Below, piece by piece: positions 27,737 through 38,598 of a stretch of DNA of 64,000 bases. The DNA is taken from NCBI RefSeq assembly GCF_003067705.1, contig NZ_QANL01000001.1:372001-436000 (forward strand), read 5' to 3'. This stretch comes from Planctomonas deserti (lineage in GTDB: Bacteria; Actinomycetota; Actinomycetes; Actinomycetales; Microbacteriaceae). Below the pieces are notes generated by a model. That model was not told the origin of the DNA. It was given only the letters and a program-made list of their open reading frames with translations, and did no database searches. A program made the position numbers and the translations under genes. Each line of letters starts with the position of its first letter. The first letter of the stretch is position 1.

Positions 27737-28390
27737 CTACTTCCCCTTCACTGCGTTGCGGACGAATACGATGCGGCCGCGAGCGCCGGGGACGGCACCC
27801 TTGACCAGCAGGAGGCCGTTCTCGGCATCCACGGAGTGCACGGCGAGGTTCAGCACGGTGACGCGCTCGCCACCCATGCGACCGGCCATGCGCATGCCCT
27901 TGAACACGCGGCTGGGCGTCGAGGACGCGCCGATGGAGCCGGGCTTGCGGTGGTTGCGGTGCGAACCGTGCGACGCCGAGACACCCTTGAAGTTGTGACG
28001 CTTCATGACACCGGCGAAGCCCTTGCCCTTGCTGGTGCCGACGACGTCGACCTTGGTGCCGGCCTCGAACACGTCGACGCCGATCTCCTGGCCGAGCGTG
28101 TACTCACCGGCGTTGGCGGTGCGCACCTCGGTGAGGTGACGGCGGGGCGTGACGCCCGCCTTGTCGAAGTGACCGGTCGCGGGCTTGTTGGCCTTGCGGG
28201 GGTCGATCTGGCCGTAGGCGATCTGGATCGCGGAGTAGCCGTCGACCTCGGGCGTACGCACCTGGGTGACGACGTTCGGCGTGATCTGCACGACGGTGAC
28301 CGGGATGAGCTTGTTGTTCTCGTCCCACACCTGGGTCATGCCAAGCTTCGTGCCCAGCAGACCGTTGAAAGTCTTGGTAGCGGTAGACAT
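27737..28390 (-). CDS. rplC: 50S ribosomal protein L3
   Basis: L3 helps start 50S assembly and reaches the peptidyl-transferase centre. 217 residues: [25 protein letters not shown] split by the usual turns, [20 protein letters not shown], and the loop [24 protein letters not shown], all typical. 7 nt after rpsJ. Confidence 0.98.
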   Translation of the reverse strand: MSTATKTFNGLLGTKLGMTQVWDENNKLIPVTVVQITPNVVTQVRTPEVDGYSAIQIAYGQIDPRKANKPATGHFDKAGVTPRRHLTEVRTANAGEYTLGQEIGVDVFEAGTKVDVVGTSKGKGFAGVMKRHNFKGVSASHGSHRNHRKPGSIGASSTPSRVFKGMRMAGRMGGERVTVLNLAVHSVDAENGLLLVKGAVPGARGRIVFVRNAVKGK

Positions 28391-28397
28391 GGTTCCC

Positions 28398-28706
28398 TTA
28401 GAGCTTGATCTCGATGTTGACGTCGGCCGGAAGGTCGAGTCGCATGAGCGAGTCGACGGCCTTCGGCGTCGGGTCGACGATGTCGATCAGACGCTTGTGG
28501 GTACGCATCTCGAAGTGCTCGCGGCTGTCCTTGTACTTGTGGGGAGAACGGATGACGACCACCACGTTCTTCTCCGTCGGCAGCGGCACGGGGCCGACGA
28601 CCTGAGCACCCGCGCGGGTGACCGTGTCGACGATCTTGCGTGCCGAGGTGTCGATGACCTCGTGGTCGTATGACTTAAGTCGGATGCGGATCTTCTGTCC
28701 CGCCAT
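28398..28706 (-). CDS. rpsJ: 30S ribosomal protein S10
   Basis: S10 of the 30S head, also the NusE partner of NusB in antitermination. 102 residues: [19 protein letters not shown] at the start, [23 protein letters not shown], and the loop [21 protein letters not shown]. First gene of the S10 operon. About 555 nt of non-coding DNA lie upstream, up to the topoisomerase gene. Confidence 0.98.
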   Translation of the reverse strand: MAGQKIRIRLKSYDHEVIDTSARKIVDTVTRAGAQVVGPVPLPTEKNVVVVIRSPHKYKDSREHFEMRTHKRLIDIVDPTPKAVDSLMRLDLPADVNIEIKL

Positions 28707-28760
28707 GTTGCGACTCTCTCTCTTTCAAGCGTCTTGCGGCTGCCGCCGTATTGGACGCGT

Positions 28761-28801
28761 TTAGTAGCACGACTTCTGTTGCACCACTGTTCTTCTGTCA
28801 A
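28761..28801 (-). promoter_or_regulatory. tentative S10-operon promoter region
   Basis: On the minus strand a perfect TTGACA (28796-28801) lies about 95 nt upstream of rpsJ. With a 17-18 nt spacer the -10 would be the poor AGAAGT; a better TACTAA (28761-28766) is 29 nt away. So one or two promoters may overlap here. The boundaries are uncertain. Confidence 0.35.
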
Positions 28802-29117
28802 GCATTGCTTCTGTCGAAGCCGGGCCGGCCCGCACGAGCATCCGCCCGCCGCGCGCCTCCCCCGAGCTCCCTGTCCGGCGCGGGGCCGGACCGTAGGACA
28901 TGGTTCACCCATGTCTACTGGGGGTGTCGGATTAAGCTGTGTCCTGCTGCCCGCGGCCTAGACTGCGAGTCGAATCGCGTCTATGCACTGCCTGGCAGTG
29001 ATCCGGCCGCAGCGGGCGATACGCGCGCACGCGCACTCCACCCCGGGCCGAAATGTTGAACTAGACGAGTTTGCCACATCCACGGGCTACGTGCAACCCG
29101 GGCGTGTCGCGCCCCCT

Positions 29118-29135
29118 GCCCCGGAATTCCGGGGC
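29118..29135. promoter_or_regulatory. 18-bp perfect palindrome upstream of S10 operon
   Basis: GCCCCGGAATTCCGGGGC is self-complementary. Related TTCCGG/CCGGAA motifs recur at about 29173, 29192 and 29239 up to the stop of the topoisomerase gene. Apart from this cluster, a 7-bp inverted repeat GACATGG/CCATGTC at 28897-28915 and the tentative promoter, I see nothing in 28707-29261. Confidence 0.5.
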
Positions 29136-29261
29136 TCTCGAGTACTCCAACCGGCGTCGACGGGGGCCTATTCCGGATGCTCCTCGAAGGATTTCCGGAG
29201 GACTTTTCCGAGGCCTCCGCGAGGCCCGCGGATACCGGAACCGCGCCCCTCCGGGCGGGTC

Positions 29262-30242
29262 TCAGGCGGCGTCGGCCGCGTAGAGCAGGGAGCGCAGCTC
29301 GGACTCCGCCGAGCCCAGCCGCTTCGGGTCGATGGTGCGGCCGTGCACGTACTCGTCGACGACGCGGGGGTCGACGTAGCTCGTCTTCGCGATCGTGGGC
29401 GTGTTCCCGAGCACCTCGGCGGCGTCCCGCATCGCCTGGGCGAGGGCCCGCGTGCGCCCGGACTTCGTGGCCTCCGGCCCGTGCTTGGCGAGGCTGATGG
29501 CAGCGGCGATCGTGCCGTGCAGCGTGCGGAAGTCCTTCGCGGTGAACTCGCCGCCGGTGCGCTCGCGTACGTAGCCGTTCACGTCCGAGGCGTCGATGGT
29601 GCGCCAGCGCTTGCCGTCGCGGTAGGCGAGCAGGCGGGCGTTCGCACCGCGGCGCTTCAGGCTGCGCACGACGGTGGCCAGGTCGGGGTCGGTGATCTCC
29701 GACTCCCACTCCTGGCCGCTCTTCGCCGGGAAGTTGAGCCGCACGGTGTTGCCGCTGACCTTCGCGTGCGAGCAGAGCAGGGTGGTCAGGCCGTGGCTGC
29801 CGTTGGCCTCCGCGTAGCGCTCTGAGCCGACCCGGAGCGAGCCCGTGTCCAGCATCCGGAACGCCGTGGCCAGGGCGCGCTGCTTGCTCGGCTCCGGGTC
29901 GCGCAGGTCCATGGTCACGAAGCGGCGGGCGGAGGGCAGTGACTCCGCGAGCTTCAGCGCGCGGTCGAACTTGATGCGGTCCTTCTGCTCCCGCCAGGTC
30001 GGGTGGTAGATGTACTGCCGCCTGCCGGCCGCGTCGATGCCGGTGGCCTGGATGTGGCCGTTCGCGTACGGGGAGATCCAGACGTCGGTCCACGCCGGCG
30101 GGATGGCGAGCTTCTCGATCCGCTCCCGCATCTCGGCGTCGGCGACGGACCCGCCCTTGGGGTCACGGTAGCTGAAGCCCGTGCCGGACCGCACCCGCTT
30201 GTACCCCGGACGCGTCGAGTCGCTGCGCCGAAGTCGAACCAT
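29262..30242 (-). CDS. DNA topoisomerase IB (poxvirus type)
   Basis: Relaxes supercoils by single-strand cutting through a 3'-phosphotyrosine. 326 residues. An N-terminal DNA-clamp domain (RSGTGFSYRDPKGGSVADAE and IPPAWTDVWISPYANGHIQATG) is followed by the catalytic core with RVGSERYAEANGSHGLTTL, HAKVSGNTVRLNFPAKSGQEW, and the active-site tyrosine in KTSYVDPRVVDEY. The ATG at MVRLRRSD was chosen because the longer frame adds non-conserved sequence overlapping the neighbouring gene. It is a stand-alone gene, 10 nt downstream of DUF1275 on the same strand. Confidence 0.92.
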   Translation of the reverse strand: MVRLRRSDSTRPGYKRVRSGTGFSYRDPKGGSVADAEMRERIEKLAIPPAWTDVWISPYANGHIQATGIDAAGRRQYIYHPTWREQKDRIKFDRALKLAESLPSARRFVTMDLRDPEPSKQRALATAFRMLDTGSLRVGSERYAEANGSHGLTTLLCSHAKVSGNTVRLNFPAKSGQEWESEITDPDLATVVRSLKRRGANARLLAYRDGKRWRTIDASDVNGYVRERTGGEFTAKDFRTLHGTIAAAISLAKHGPEATKSGRTRALAQAMRDAAEVLGNTPTIAKTSYVDPRVVDEYVHGRTIDPKRLGSAESELRSLLYAADAA

Positions 30243-30252
30243 GGGTCGAAGG

Positions 30253-31017
30253 CTACGCGGACGCTCCGACCGATGCGACGCCGTCGGCGCTCCGGCGCTT
30301 CGCGTTGCGCTCAGCACGCCTCGCCAGGGCGAGCAGGAACACCGCGACGAGCATGATCACGGCGGCCGCCAGCAGCGCCACCGGGCCGACCGCGAAGCGG
30401 ATGAGGAGGGCCCCGATGACAGCGCCGAGCCCCATCGCGACGACCGCGCCCAGGCGGCGCCACGCCCGATCCCCCGTGCCGCCGGCGAGGTGGGAGTCGG
30501 CGGCCAGGTTCGCCAGCGTGCTCGTGACCACGATCGTCGTCACGTCGGCGACGCCCGCGGACCGCACGGCGATGGCCTGCGCGCCCATCACGATGGCGAG
30601 GAGGGCCGTGACCACGAGCAGGGCCGGCTCGGGGAGGTCCCCGATCCCCCACCAGACCAGGGCGAGCACGGTCGACAGCACGGCGACGAGAACCAGCATC
30701 ACGAGGTTCGCCGTGGGAAGCCGGCTCTCGTGCGAGTGGCCCCGGACGACGCGGGAGCAGAGCACGGCGCCGAGCACGAAGGCGAGGAGGGCGATCGTGT
30801 TGTTCAGCAGCGGGATGTCCGCGACGCCGACGAGGCCGAAGCCGATGAACAGCACGTTGCCGGTCATGTTGCCGGTGAACACCCGGTCGAGGGCGAGGTA
30901 GCTGACCGCGTCGATGACGCCGGTCGAGACGGTGAGCAGCAGGAGCGACACGAGGTACCTGCGGTCGATGGCAGCGGGCTGCAGGGGCGCGCTTCTCCTG
31001 GTGTTCATCGCCGACAA
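30253..31017 (-). CDS. DUF1275 (YoaK-type) membrane protein
   Basis: A 254-residue integral membrane protein with about six to seven helices. The family signature GVIDAVSYLALDRVFTGNMTGNV is in the first part of the protein. The function of DUF1275 is unknown. Two ATGs are possible (31017 and 31008). It lies between topoisomerase IB, with which it may share a transcript (10-nt gap), and the ybdD-like gene, from which it is separated by a hairpin-rich 203-nt spacer. Confidence 0.88.
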   Translation of the reverse strand: MSAMNTRRSAPLQPAAIDRRYLVSLLLLTVSTGVIDAVSYLALDRVFTGNMTGNVLFIGFGLVGVADIPLLNNTIALLAFVLGAVLCSRVVRGHSHESRLPTANLVMLVLVAVLSTVLALVWWGIGDLPEPALLVVTALLAIVMGAQAIAVRSAGVADVTTIVVTSTLANLAADSHLAGGTGDRAWRRLGAVVAMGLGAVIGALLIRFAVGPVALLAAAVIMLVAVFLLALARRAERNAKRRSADGVASVGASA

Positions 31018-31108
31018 CGCTAGCAGCGCACCTGGACGCGTCCTCCCCTGCGGCCCATCTCGCGCCGCCCGTGCGTCCCCTGCGCTCCCCGCGGCGTGCG
31101 GCCCTGCG

Positions 31109-31171
31109 CCTGCCCAGGCAGGAGGATCCTGCCCAGCTTTAAGCTGCGCACGAAGCCGCTGCCTGGGCAGG
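31109..31171. terminator. 13-bp hairpin between ybdD-like gene and DUF1275
   Basis: CCTGCCCAGGCAG (31109-31121) pairs perfectly with CTGCCTGGGCAGG (31159-31171). The 37-nt loop contains a further CCTGCCC and a CAGCTT/AAGCTG inverted repeat. It could end the cstA transcript. The CCTGCCC/GGGCAGG core recurs as a 20-bp palindrome at 59456. Confidence 0.6.
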
Positions 31172-31220
31172 GGTGCATCCGCCAGGGGTGCATTCGGCGG
31201 CAGGAACGGCGCGTGCCGGG

Positions 31221-31421
31221 TCAGCAGCAGCGCGTGCCGGGCGAGGCCTCCTGCTCGGCGTAGTGCTGCCGCCAGAACTCGCGCTCCGTCGGCACGGGCG
31301 CGCCGGGGTGGGCCGCCTGCAGGTGGCGCACGTACCGCTCGTACTTGGCGTCGCCCATCACCTCGCGCACGTACCAGCGCACGGCGCGTGCCGAGCGGGC
31401 GAGCATCGCGGTCGCGGTCAT
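31221..31421 (-). CDS. YbdD/YjiX family small protein (CstA partner)
   Basis: A 66-residue protein with the family pattern YVREVMGDAKYERYVRHLQAAHPGAPVPTEREFWRQ split by its hydrophilic helices, ending in a Cys-Cys. Members are encoded next to CstA/BtsT pyruvate or peptide transporters and are needed for their activity in some bacteria. The ATG at MTATAMLARSARA was chosen because it lies 1 nt after the cstA stop; the longer frame is inside cstA. Confidence 0.88.
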   Translation of the reverse strand: MTATAMLARSARAVRWYVREVMGDAKYERYVRHLQAAHPGAPVPTEREFWRQHYAEQEASPGTRCC

Positions 31422-31422
31422 C

Positions 31423-33729
31423 TCAGTGCCCGCTCCCGTGCCGGTTCCCGTGGGCGCCGCCGATCGCCGAGGGGGCACCGGGCGTCGCGGCCCACTGCGC
31501 CTCGAGCTCGCGCTCCCGCTTGGAGGCGACGAGGCTCCGCGGTGCGAAGATGCGGCTCGGCACCGCCTCCTCCTCGTTGTCGCTCGCCGATCCCGAGCGG
31601 ATCGACCTGATGCTCACGACCACCGCCGTCGCGATGACGATGATCACGAGCCCCGCGAACAGGATGGACAGCGTGCCCTGGATGGCGGTGTTGCGCACGA
31701 CCGCCTCCATCGCGGTCACCGTCGTGGCCGCGCCGAGCGAGGTCTCCCCCGCCGCGAGCGCCTGGCTGTAGGTCGCGTTCTGCGCCCAGTAGCCGAGGGC
31801 GGGCACCGGGGAGAAGATCTTCTGCGCGGACGCGGTGAGCGTCACGACGGCGTCGATCGCCAGCGGGACGCCGGGGATCCATGCCCAGCGCGCGAGGCCC
31901 TTCTTGCACAGGATGGCGACGCACACGGAGAGCGCGACGGCGGCGAGCAGCTGGTTCGCGATGCCGAAGAGCGGGAACAACGTGTTGATGCCGCCCAGCG
32001 GGTCCGTGACGCCCATGAGCAGCACGCCGCCCCAGGCCGCCACGACGATGATCGAGGCGATCCACGCGCCGGGACGCCAGGACGGGTTGCGGAAGCGCCT
32101 GTCGACGTTGCCGAGCGTGTCGCTCAGCATGAAGCGCGCCACGCGGGTGCCCGCGTCGACGGTGGTCAGGATGAACAGCGCCTCGAACATGATCGCGAAG
32201 TGGTACCAGAACGCCTTGAGGCCGGACCCCGCCCAGATCTGGTCGAGGATGTTCGCCATGCCGACGGCCAGCGTCGGCGCTCCTCCGGTGCGGGACACGA
32301 GGCTCTCCTCGCCGACGTCCGCCGCGGCCTGGTTCAGCGCGTCCGCGGTCACCCCGTCCCCGCCGGTCGCGCCGAGGCTCGTGACGTACTGCGCCGCGGT
32401 CTCGGCCGTGCCGCCGGTGAGGGCCGCGGAGGCGTTCATGGCGAAGTAGAGGCTCTTATCGAGGGTGATGGCCGCGACGAGCGCCATCACGGCCACGAAC
32501 GACTCCATGAGCATGCCGCCGTAGCCGATGATGCGGGTCTGCGACTCCTTCTGGATGAGCTTGGGCGTCGTGCCGGAGGAGATGAGCGCGTGGAACCCGC
32601 TCAGCGCCCCGCAGGCGATGGTGATGAAGAGGAACGGGAACAGCGCGCCGGCGAACACCGGCCCCTGTCCCGTGAACGCGAACTCGGTGAAGGCGGGCAT
32701 CTGCACGACGGGCTGCACGATGACGATGCCGACCGCGAGCAGGAGGATGGTGCCGATCTTCATGAAGGTCGAGAGGTAGTCGCGCGGCGCGAGCAGCAGC
32801 CAGACCGGGAGCACGGAGGCGAGGAAGCCGTAGGCGATGAGGGCCCACGCGATGGTCACCTTGTCGAGCGTGAAGGCCGCGGCGCCCCACTCGGTCTCGG
32901 ACACCCAGCCGCCCGCGACGATCGCGAGGATGAGCAGCACCATGCCGATGAGGGAGACCTCGGTGACCTTGCCCGGGCGCAGGAAGCGCAGGTAGACGCC
33001 CATGAACAGGGCGATCGGGATCGTCAGGGCGATGGAGAAGATGCCCCAGGGGCTCTCGGCCAGGGCGTTGACCACGATGAGGGCGAGCACCGCGATGATG
33101 ATCACCATGATGACCATGGTCGCCACGAGGGCGGCCGTGCCGCCGATGACGCCGAGCTCCTCGCGCGCCATCTGACCGAGCGACCGGCCTCCGCGGCGCA
33201 TGCTGAAGAACAGCACGAGGTAGTCCTGCACCGCGCCGGCGATCACGACGCCCACGACGATCCACAGCGTGCCGGGGAGGTAGCCCATCTGCGCGGCAAG
33301 CACGGGGCCCACGAGCGGGCCGGCGCCGGCGATGGCGGCGAAGTGGTGGCCGAAGAGGACGCGACGGTCGGTGGGCTCGAAGTCCTTGCCGTTGTTCTGC
33401 ACCTCGGCCGGCGTCGCCCGCCGGTCGTCGGGCCGCACCACGGTGCGCTCGATGAACTTCGAGTAGAAGCGGTAGGCGATCAGGTAGGTGCAGACGGCGG
33501 CGACCACGAACCAGAGCGCGTTCACCTCGTCGCCGCGCACCAGCCCGATGATGCTCCAGCCGATGCCGCCGAGCACGGCGACCGCGACCCACAGCGCGAT
33601 CTTGAGCGGCGTCCAGCGCCCGCGCTCGCGGAGCCCGACGGGCGGCAGGGCGGGGTCGGTGCGCAGCTCGACGGCGCCGCCGCGCTCGGGCTGGGGGTCG
33701 CCCAGGACAAGGGTGTTTCTCGAGGTCAC
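31423..33729 (-). CDS. cstA: CstA-family carbon starvation protein / pyruvate transporter
   Basis: A 768-residue membrane protein with about 16-18 helices. CstA members import pyruvate or peptides when carbon is short. The family core is clear: RFYSKFIERTVVRPDDRRATPAEV near the start, VLFGHHFAAIAGAGPLVGPVLAAQMGYLPG, and GALSGFHALISSGTTPKLI in the middle. The GTG start gives MTSRNTLVLGDPQ. The small YbdD-like gene follows after 1 nt. Whether the substrate is pyruvate or peptides cannot be read from the sequence. Confidence 0.93.
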   Translation of the reverse strand: MTSRNTLVLGDPQPERGGAVELRTDPALPPVGLRERGRWTPLKIALWVAVAVLGGIGWSIIGLVRGDEVNALWFVVAAVCTYLIAYRFYSKFIERTVVRPDDRRATPAEVQNNGKDFEPTDRRVLFGHHFAAIAGAGPLVGPVLAAQMGYLPGTLWIVVGVVIAGAVQDYLVLFFSMRRGGRSLGQMAREELGVIGGTAALVATMVIMVIIIAVLALIVVNALAESPWGIFSIALTIPIALFMGVYLRFLRPGKVTEVSLIGMVLLILAIVAGGWVSETEWGAAAFTLDKVTIAWALIAYGFLASVLPVWLLLAPRDYLSTFMKIGTILLLAVGIVIVQPVVQMPAFTEFAFTGQGPVFAGALFPFLFITIACGALSGFHALISSGTTPKLIQKESQTRIIGYGGMLMESFVAVMALVAAITLDKSLYFAMNASAALTGGTAETAAQYVTSLGATGGDGVTADALNQAAADVGEESLVSRTGGAPTLAVGMANILDQIWAGSGLKAFWYHFAIMFEALFILTTVDAGTRVARFMLSDTLGNVDRRFRNPSWRPGAWIASIIVVAAWGGVLLMGVTDPLGGINTLFPLFGIANQLLAAVALSVCVAILCKKGLARWAWIPGVPLAIDAVVTLTASAQKIFSPVPALGYWAQNATYSQALAAGETSLGAATTVTAMEAVVRNTAIQGTLSILFAGLVIIVIATAVVVSIRSIRSGSASDNEEEAVPSRIFAPRSLVASKRERELEAQWAATPGAPSAIGGAHGNRHGSGH

Positions 33730-33796
33730 CGTCAGTCTCCTTTGGCTGTCGCGACGTGCGATCTCATCCTAGGCGGCGCCCCCGCTGCACCGAGAA

Positions 33797-33827
33797 CGCG
33801 CCCCCGCCCGTGTCGGGCGGGGGCGCG
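33797..33827 (-). terminator. terminator after antitoxin-like gene
   Basis: A 14-bp perfect stem (CGCGCCCCCGCCCG with CGGGCGGGGGCGCG) and 3-nt loop TGT, 24 nt downstream of the antitoxin-like gene and upstream of cstA. Confidence 0.8.
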
Positions 33828-33850
33828 TGCGTCTGCGCGAGGAGGATCCG

Positions 33851-34063
33851 TTACTGGTTGCCCAGCTTCCGGTCCGCGGCGTCGCGCGCCTTCTCGATCT
33901 TGTCCGAGTGCTTGCCGCCCGTCGCCTTGTCCACAGCGCCGGCGAGGCCGCCGAGCACGCGGTCGCTCACGCCCTCCGCCTTCTCGCTCTTCAGGGCGTC
34001 CTGCACCTTCGGGTCGTTCAGGAGCCGCTGGGCCTTCTTGCCCAGGTCACCGATGCCTGCCAT
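33851..34063 (-). CDS. MT0933-type antitoxin-like protein
   Basis: A 70-residue basic helical protein: LGKKAQRLLNDPKVQDALK, then GLAGAVDKATGGKHSDKIEKARD. This matches the Rv0909/MT0933 antitoxin family common in actinobacteria. In mycobacteria a toxin gene (Rv0910-like) follows; no such partner is next to this one. The next gene downstream is cstA and the upstream one is tuf. It may therefore be a solitary regulator or a DNA/RNA-binding protein of other function. A terminator follows. Confidence 0.8.
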   Translation of the reverse strand: MAGIGDLGKKAQRLLNDPKVQDALKSEKAEGVSDRVLGGLAGAVDKATGGKHSDKIEKARDAADRKLGNQ

Positions 34064-34177
34064 GCCGTCCTCCTCGGGTTGTTCGGTCGCCTCAAGGCTA
34101 ACGGGCGTCCCACCGGGGTTGCTGGGCGGTGCGAGGGCGCCGGTCGACGCGCTCGAAGCGTTCGGCGGTTAACGGCA

Positions 34178-34211
34178 AACAGGGTCGGACCTCAAAAGGT
34201 CCGACCCTGTT
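34178..34211 (-). terminator. terminator after tuf
   Basis: A perfect 15-bp stem (AACAGGGTCGGACCT with AGGTCCGACCCTGTT, loop CAAA) 34 nt beyond the tuf stop. Ends the str operon. Confidence 0.88.
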
Positions 34212-34245
34212 CGCGTGTCTAGCAGGTACCCTGCGTCGACCAGAA

Positions 34246-35439
<1,194 letters not shown>

Positions 35440-35467
35440 TGTGGGTCCTCCTCAGGACTCTGGTGCG

Positions 35468-35495
35468 GGGCATCCGGCGTGCATGCCGGATGCCC
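35468..35495 (-). promoter_or_regulatory. hairpin in the fusA-tuf gap
   Basis: An 11-bp perfect stem (GGGCATCCGGC with GCCGGATGCCC, loop GTGCAT) 29 nt upstream of the tuf start. It could stabilise a processed tuf mRNA or attenuate read-through from fusA. Confidence 0.55.
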
Positions 35496-35563
35496 TGCGA
35501 ATTGGAGTGTGTACATATGTTACCCGGGCCGGAAGGCGCCGAGTAATCGGGCGGGTGGTTGTG

Positions 35564-37678
35564 CTACTCGCCCTTGTTCTTCTGGATGATCTCCTCGGCA
35601 ACAGCCTTCGGGACCTCCGCATAGCTCGCGAAGGACATCGAGTACACGGCGCGGCCGGAGGTACGAGACCTCAGGTCACCCACGTAGCCGAACATCTCCG
35701 AAAGCGGGACGTTCGCGGTGATCACCTTGACACCGCTGGCGTCCTCCATGGACTGGATCTGACCACGACGCGAGTTGAGGTCACCGATGACGTCGCCCAT
35801 GTATTCCTCAGGGGTGCGCACCTCGACGGCCATCAACGGCTCGAGCAGAACCGGCTTCGCCTTGCGAGCGGCCTCCTTGAAGGCCATCGATCCGGCGATC
35901 TTGAATGCCATCTCCGAGGAGTCGACATCGTGCGATGCGCCGTCGAGCAGGGTCGCCTTGACGCCCACCATGGGGTAACCCGCGAGAACGCCGACCTGCA
36001 GGGCGTCCTGGATGCCCGCGTCGACCGACGGGATGTACTCCCGCGGAACGCGACCACCGGTCACCTTGTTGTCGAACTCGTAGGTCGTCTCGGCCGTGAT
36101 CTCCAGCGGCTCGATCTTGATCTGGATCTTCGCGAACTGACCAGAACCACCGGTCTGCTTCTTGTGCGTGAAGTCGTGCTTCTCGACGGTGCCGCGGATG
36201 GTCTCGCGGTAGGCCACCTGGGGCTTGCCCACGTTGGCCTCGACGTTGAACTCGCGCTTCATGCGGTCGACCAGGATGTCGAGGTGGAGCTCGCCCATTC
36301 CCTTGATGACCGTCTGACCGGTCTCCTGGTTCTGCTCCGTGCGGAAGGTCGGGTCCTCCTCGGCCAGCTTCTGGATGGCCGTGCCGAGCTTCTCCTGGTC
36401 GGCCTTCGTCTTCGGCTCGATGGCGACCTCGATGACGGGCTCGGGGAACGTCATGGACTCGAGCACGATCTGGTTGTTCGGGTCGCACAGCGTGTCGCCG
36501 GTCGTCGTGTCCTTGAGGCCGATCACCGCGTAGATGTGGCCGGCCGTGACCGAGTCCACCGGGTTCTCCTTGTTGGAGTGCATCTGGAAGATCTTGCCGA
36601 TGCGCTCCTTCTTGCCCTTGGTGGAGTTGATGACCTGCGAGCCGCTCTCGATGGTGCCGGAGTAGACGCGCACGTAGGTGAGGCGACCGAAGAACGGGTG
36701 CACCGCGACCTTGAACGCCAGGGCCGAGAACGGCTCCGTCGCGTCGGGCTTGCGGATGATGATCTTCTCCTCGTCGCGCACGTCGTGGCCCTCCATGGGC
36801 GGCACGTCGAGCGGGCTGGGGAGGTAGTCGATCACGGCGTCGAGCATCGGCTGCACGCCGCGGTTCTTGAACGCGGAGCCGCAGAGCACGGGGTAGAGCT
36901 CGCTGTTGACCGTCATCTTGCGGATGGCGCCCTTGATCTCGGCGACCGTGAGCTCCTCGCCGCTGAAGTACTTCTCGAGCAGCACGTCGTCGGACTCGGC
37001 GACGGTCTCGAGCAGCTTCGCGCGGTACTCCTCGGCACGCTCCTGGAGATCCGCGGGGATCTCCTCGATCGCGTACTTGGCGCCCATCTCCACGTCACCC
37101 TTGGCGTCTCCGCGCCAGGTGAGCGCGCGCATCTCGACCAGGTCGACGACGCCCTCGAAGGAGCTCTCCGAACCGATCGGCAGCTGGAGGACCAGCGGCT
37201 TCGCGCCGAGGCGGTTGATGATGGTGTCGACCGTGAAGTAGAAGTCGGCGCCGAGCTTGTCCATCTTGTTGACGAAGCAGATGCGCGGGACGTCGTACTT
37301 GTCGGCCTGGCGCCACACCGTCTCGGACTGGGGCTCGACGCCCTCCTTGCCGTCGAACACGGCGACGGCACCGTCGAGCACGCGGAGCGAGCGCTCCACC
37401 TCGACCGTGAAGTCGACGTGACCCGGGGTGTCGATGATGTTGATCTGGTTCTTGTTCCAGAAGCACGTCGTCGCGGCGGACGTGATCGTGATGCCGCGCT
37501 CCTGCTCCTGAGCCATCCAGTCCATCGTGGCGGCCCCGTCGTGGACCTCACCGATCTTGTGAGTGATACCCGTGTAGAACAGGATGCGCTCGGTTGTGGT
37601 GGTCTTGCCGGCATCGATGTGAGCCATGATGCCGATGTTGCGGACCTTGTTCAGGTCGGTGAGCACGTCCTGTGCCAC
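35564..37678 (-). CDS. fusA: translation elongation factor G
   Basis: GTPase that drives ribosomal translocation. 704 residues. G1 [13 protein letters not shown] near residue 20, switch [25 protein letters not shown] split by its turns, G4 [10 protein letters not shown], and later domains III-V with [26 protein letters not shown]. No fusidic-acid-type change can be judged from this alone. 75 nt after rpsG. Confidence 0.99.
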   Translation of the reverse strand: MAQDVLTDLNKVRNIGIMAHIDAGKTTTTERILFYTGITHKIGEVHDGAATMDWMAQEQERGITITSAATTCFWNKNQINIIDTPGHVDFTVEVERSLRVLDGAVAVFDGKEGVEPQSETVWRQADKYDVPRICFVNKMDKLGADFYFTVDTIINRLGAKPLVLQLPIGSESSFEGVVDLVEMRALTWRGDAKGDVEMGAKYAIEEIPADLQERAEEYRAKLLETVAESDDVLLEKYFSGEELTVAEIKGAIRKMTVNSELYPVLCGSAFKNRGVQPMLDAVIDYLPSPLDVPPMEGHDVRDEEKIIIRKPDATEPFSALAFKVAVHPFFGRLTYVRVYSGTIESGSQVINSTKGKKERIGKIFQMHSNKENPVDSVTAGHIYAVIGLKDTTTGDTLCDPNNQIVLESMTFPEPVIEVAIEPKTKADQEKLGTAIQKLAEEDPTFRTEQNQETGQTVIKGMGELHLDILVDRMKREFNVEANVGKPQVAYRETIRGTVEKHDFTHKKQTGGSGQFAKIQIKIEPLEITAETTYEFDNKVTGGRVPREYIPSVDAGIQDALQVGVLAGYPMVGVKATLLDGASHDVDSSEMAFKIAGSMAFKEAARKAKPVLLEPLMAVEVRTPEEYMGDVIGDLNSRRGQIQSMEDASGVKVITANVPLSEMFGYVGDLRSRTSGRAVYSMSFASYAEVPKAVAEEIIQKNKGE

Positions 37679-37753
37679 GGATGTTCCTCCGAAAGGTAGT
37701 TGAGGGGATGACAGGCTTCGAGGCCCGCCCTTGTGAGGCGGACCCCGAACGCG

Positions 37754-38224
37754 CTACCAGCGGTAGTGCGCGAACGCCTTGTTCGACTCCGCCATCTTGT
37801 GAGTGTCCTCGCGACGCTTCACCGCGGCACCGAGGCCGTTGGAGGCGTCGAGAATCTCGTTGGTGAGTCGCTCGGTCATGGTCTTCTCGCGGCGCGACTT
37901 GGCGTAGGTGGTGAGCCAGCGAAGCGCGAGCGTGTTGGCGCGGTGAGGCTTGACCTCGATCGGCACCTGGTAGGTGGAACCACCGACGCGGCGCGAGCGC
38001 ACCTCGAGGGCGGGGCGGACGTTGTCGAGCGCCTTCTTCAGCGTGACGACGGCGTCCTGGCCGTTCTTCGCCGCGACACCCTCGAGGGCGTCGTACACGA
38101 TCTTCTCGGCGAGGCCCTTCTTGCCGTCCAGCAGGATCTTGTTGACCAGCTGGCTGACGATGGGGGCGCCGTAGACCGGATCGGCGACGACGGGACGCTT
38201 AGGAGCGGGACCCTTGCGAGGCAT
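37754..38224 (-). CDS. rpsG: 30S ribosomal protein S7
   Basis: S7 organises the 30S head and lines the E site; in enteric bacteria it represses the str operon. 156 residues, exact family length: [19 protein letters not shown] at the start, [26 protein letters not shown]-like loop replaced by [15 protein letters not shown], end KAFAHYRW. 1-nt overlap with rpsL. Confidence 0.98.
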   Translation of the reverse strand: MPRKGPAPKRPVVADPVYGAPIVSQLVNKILLDGKKGLAEKIVYDALEGVAAKNGQDAVVTLKKALDNVRPALEVRSRRVGGSTYQVPIEVKPHRANTLALRWLTTYAKSRREKTMTERLTNEILDASNGLGAAVKRREDTHKMAESNKAFAHYRW

Positions 38225-38598
38225 TACTTCTTGTCCATTCTCGCGCCGTAACGGCTGCGGGCCTGCTTGCGGTTCTTCACGGCCTGGGTGTCCAGAGCGC
38301 CGCGGACGATCTTGTAGCGAACGCCGGGGAGGTCCTTCACACGACCGCCGCGGACGAGCACCATCGAGTGCTCCTGCAGGTTGTGGCCCTCACCGGGGAT
38401 GTAGGCCGTGACCTCCTGGCCGTTGCTCAGCTTGACGCGAGCGACCTTGCGCAGGGCCGAGTTCGGCTTCTTCGGGGTGGTGGTGTACACACGCGTGCAG
38501 ACGCCGCGCTGCTGGGGGTTGGCCTTCAGGGCGGGCGCCTTGGTCTTGACGACCTTGGGGCTGCGTCCCTTTCGGACCAACTGCTGAATGGTTGGCAC
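38224..38598 (-). CDS. rpsL: 30S ribosomal protein S12
   Basis: S12 of the decoding centre. 124 residues, exact family length: (V/M)[11 protein letters not shown] at the start, [19 protein letters not shown] with the lysine changed in many streptomycin-resistant mutants still present, and the loop [17 protein letters not shown] with its second resistance lysine and the aspartate modified in many bacteria. The GTG start was chosen because a longer ATG frame adds non-conserved sequence. First gene of the str operon, with a leader of about 260 nt. Confidence 0.98.
   Translation of the reverse strand: MPTIQQLVRKGRSPKVVKTKAPALKANPQQRGVCTRVYTTTPKKPNSALRKVARVKLSNGQEVTAYIPGEGHNLQEHSMVLVRGGRVKDLPGVRYKIVRGALDTQAVKNRKQARSRYGARMDKK

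Noticed and set aside
35496-35563. A dedicated tuf promoter with -10 TAACAT at about 35516-35521
   Set aside because: The hexamer 17 nt upstream (ACTCGG) does not resemble a -35 box, so there is too little support to list it.
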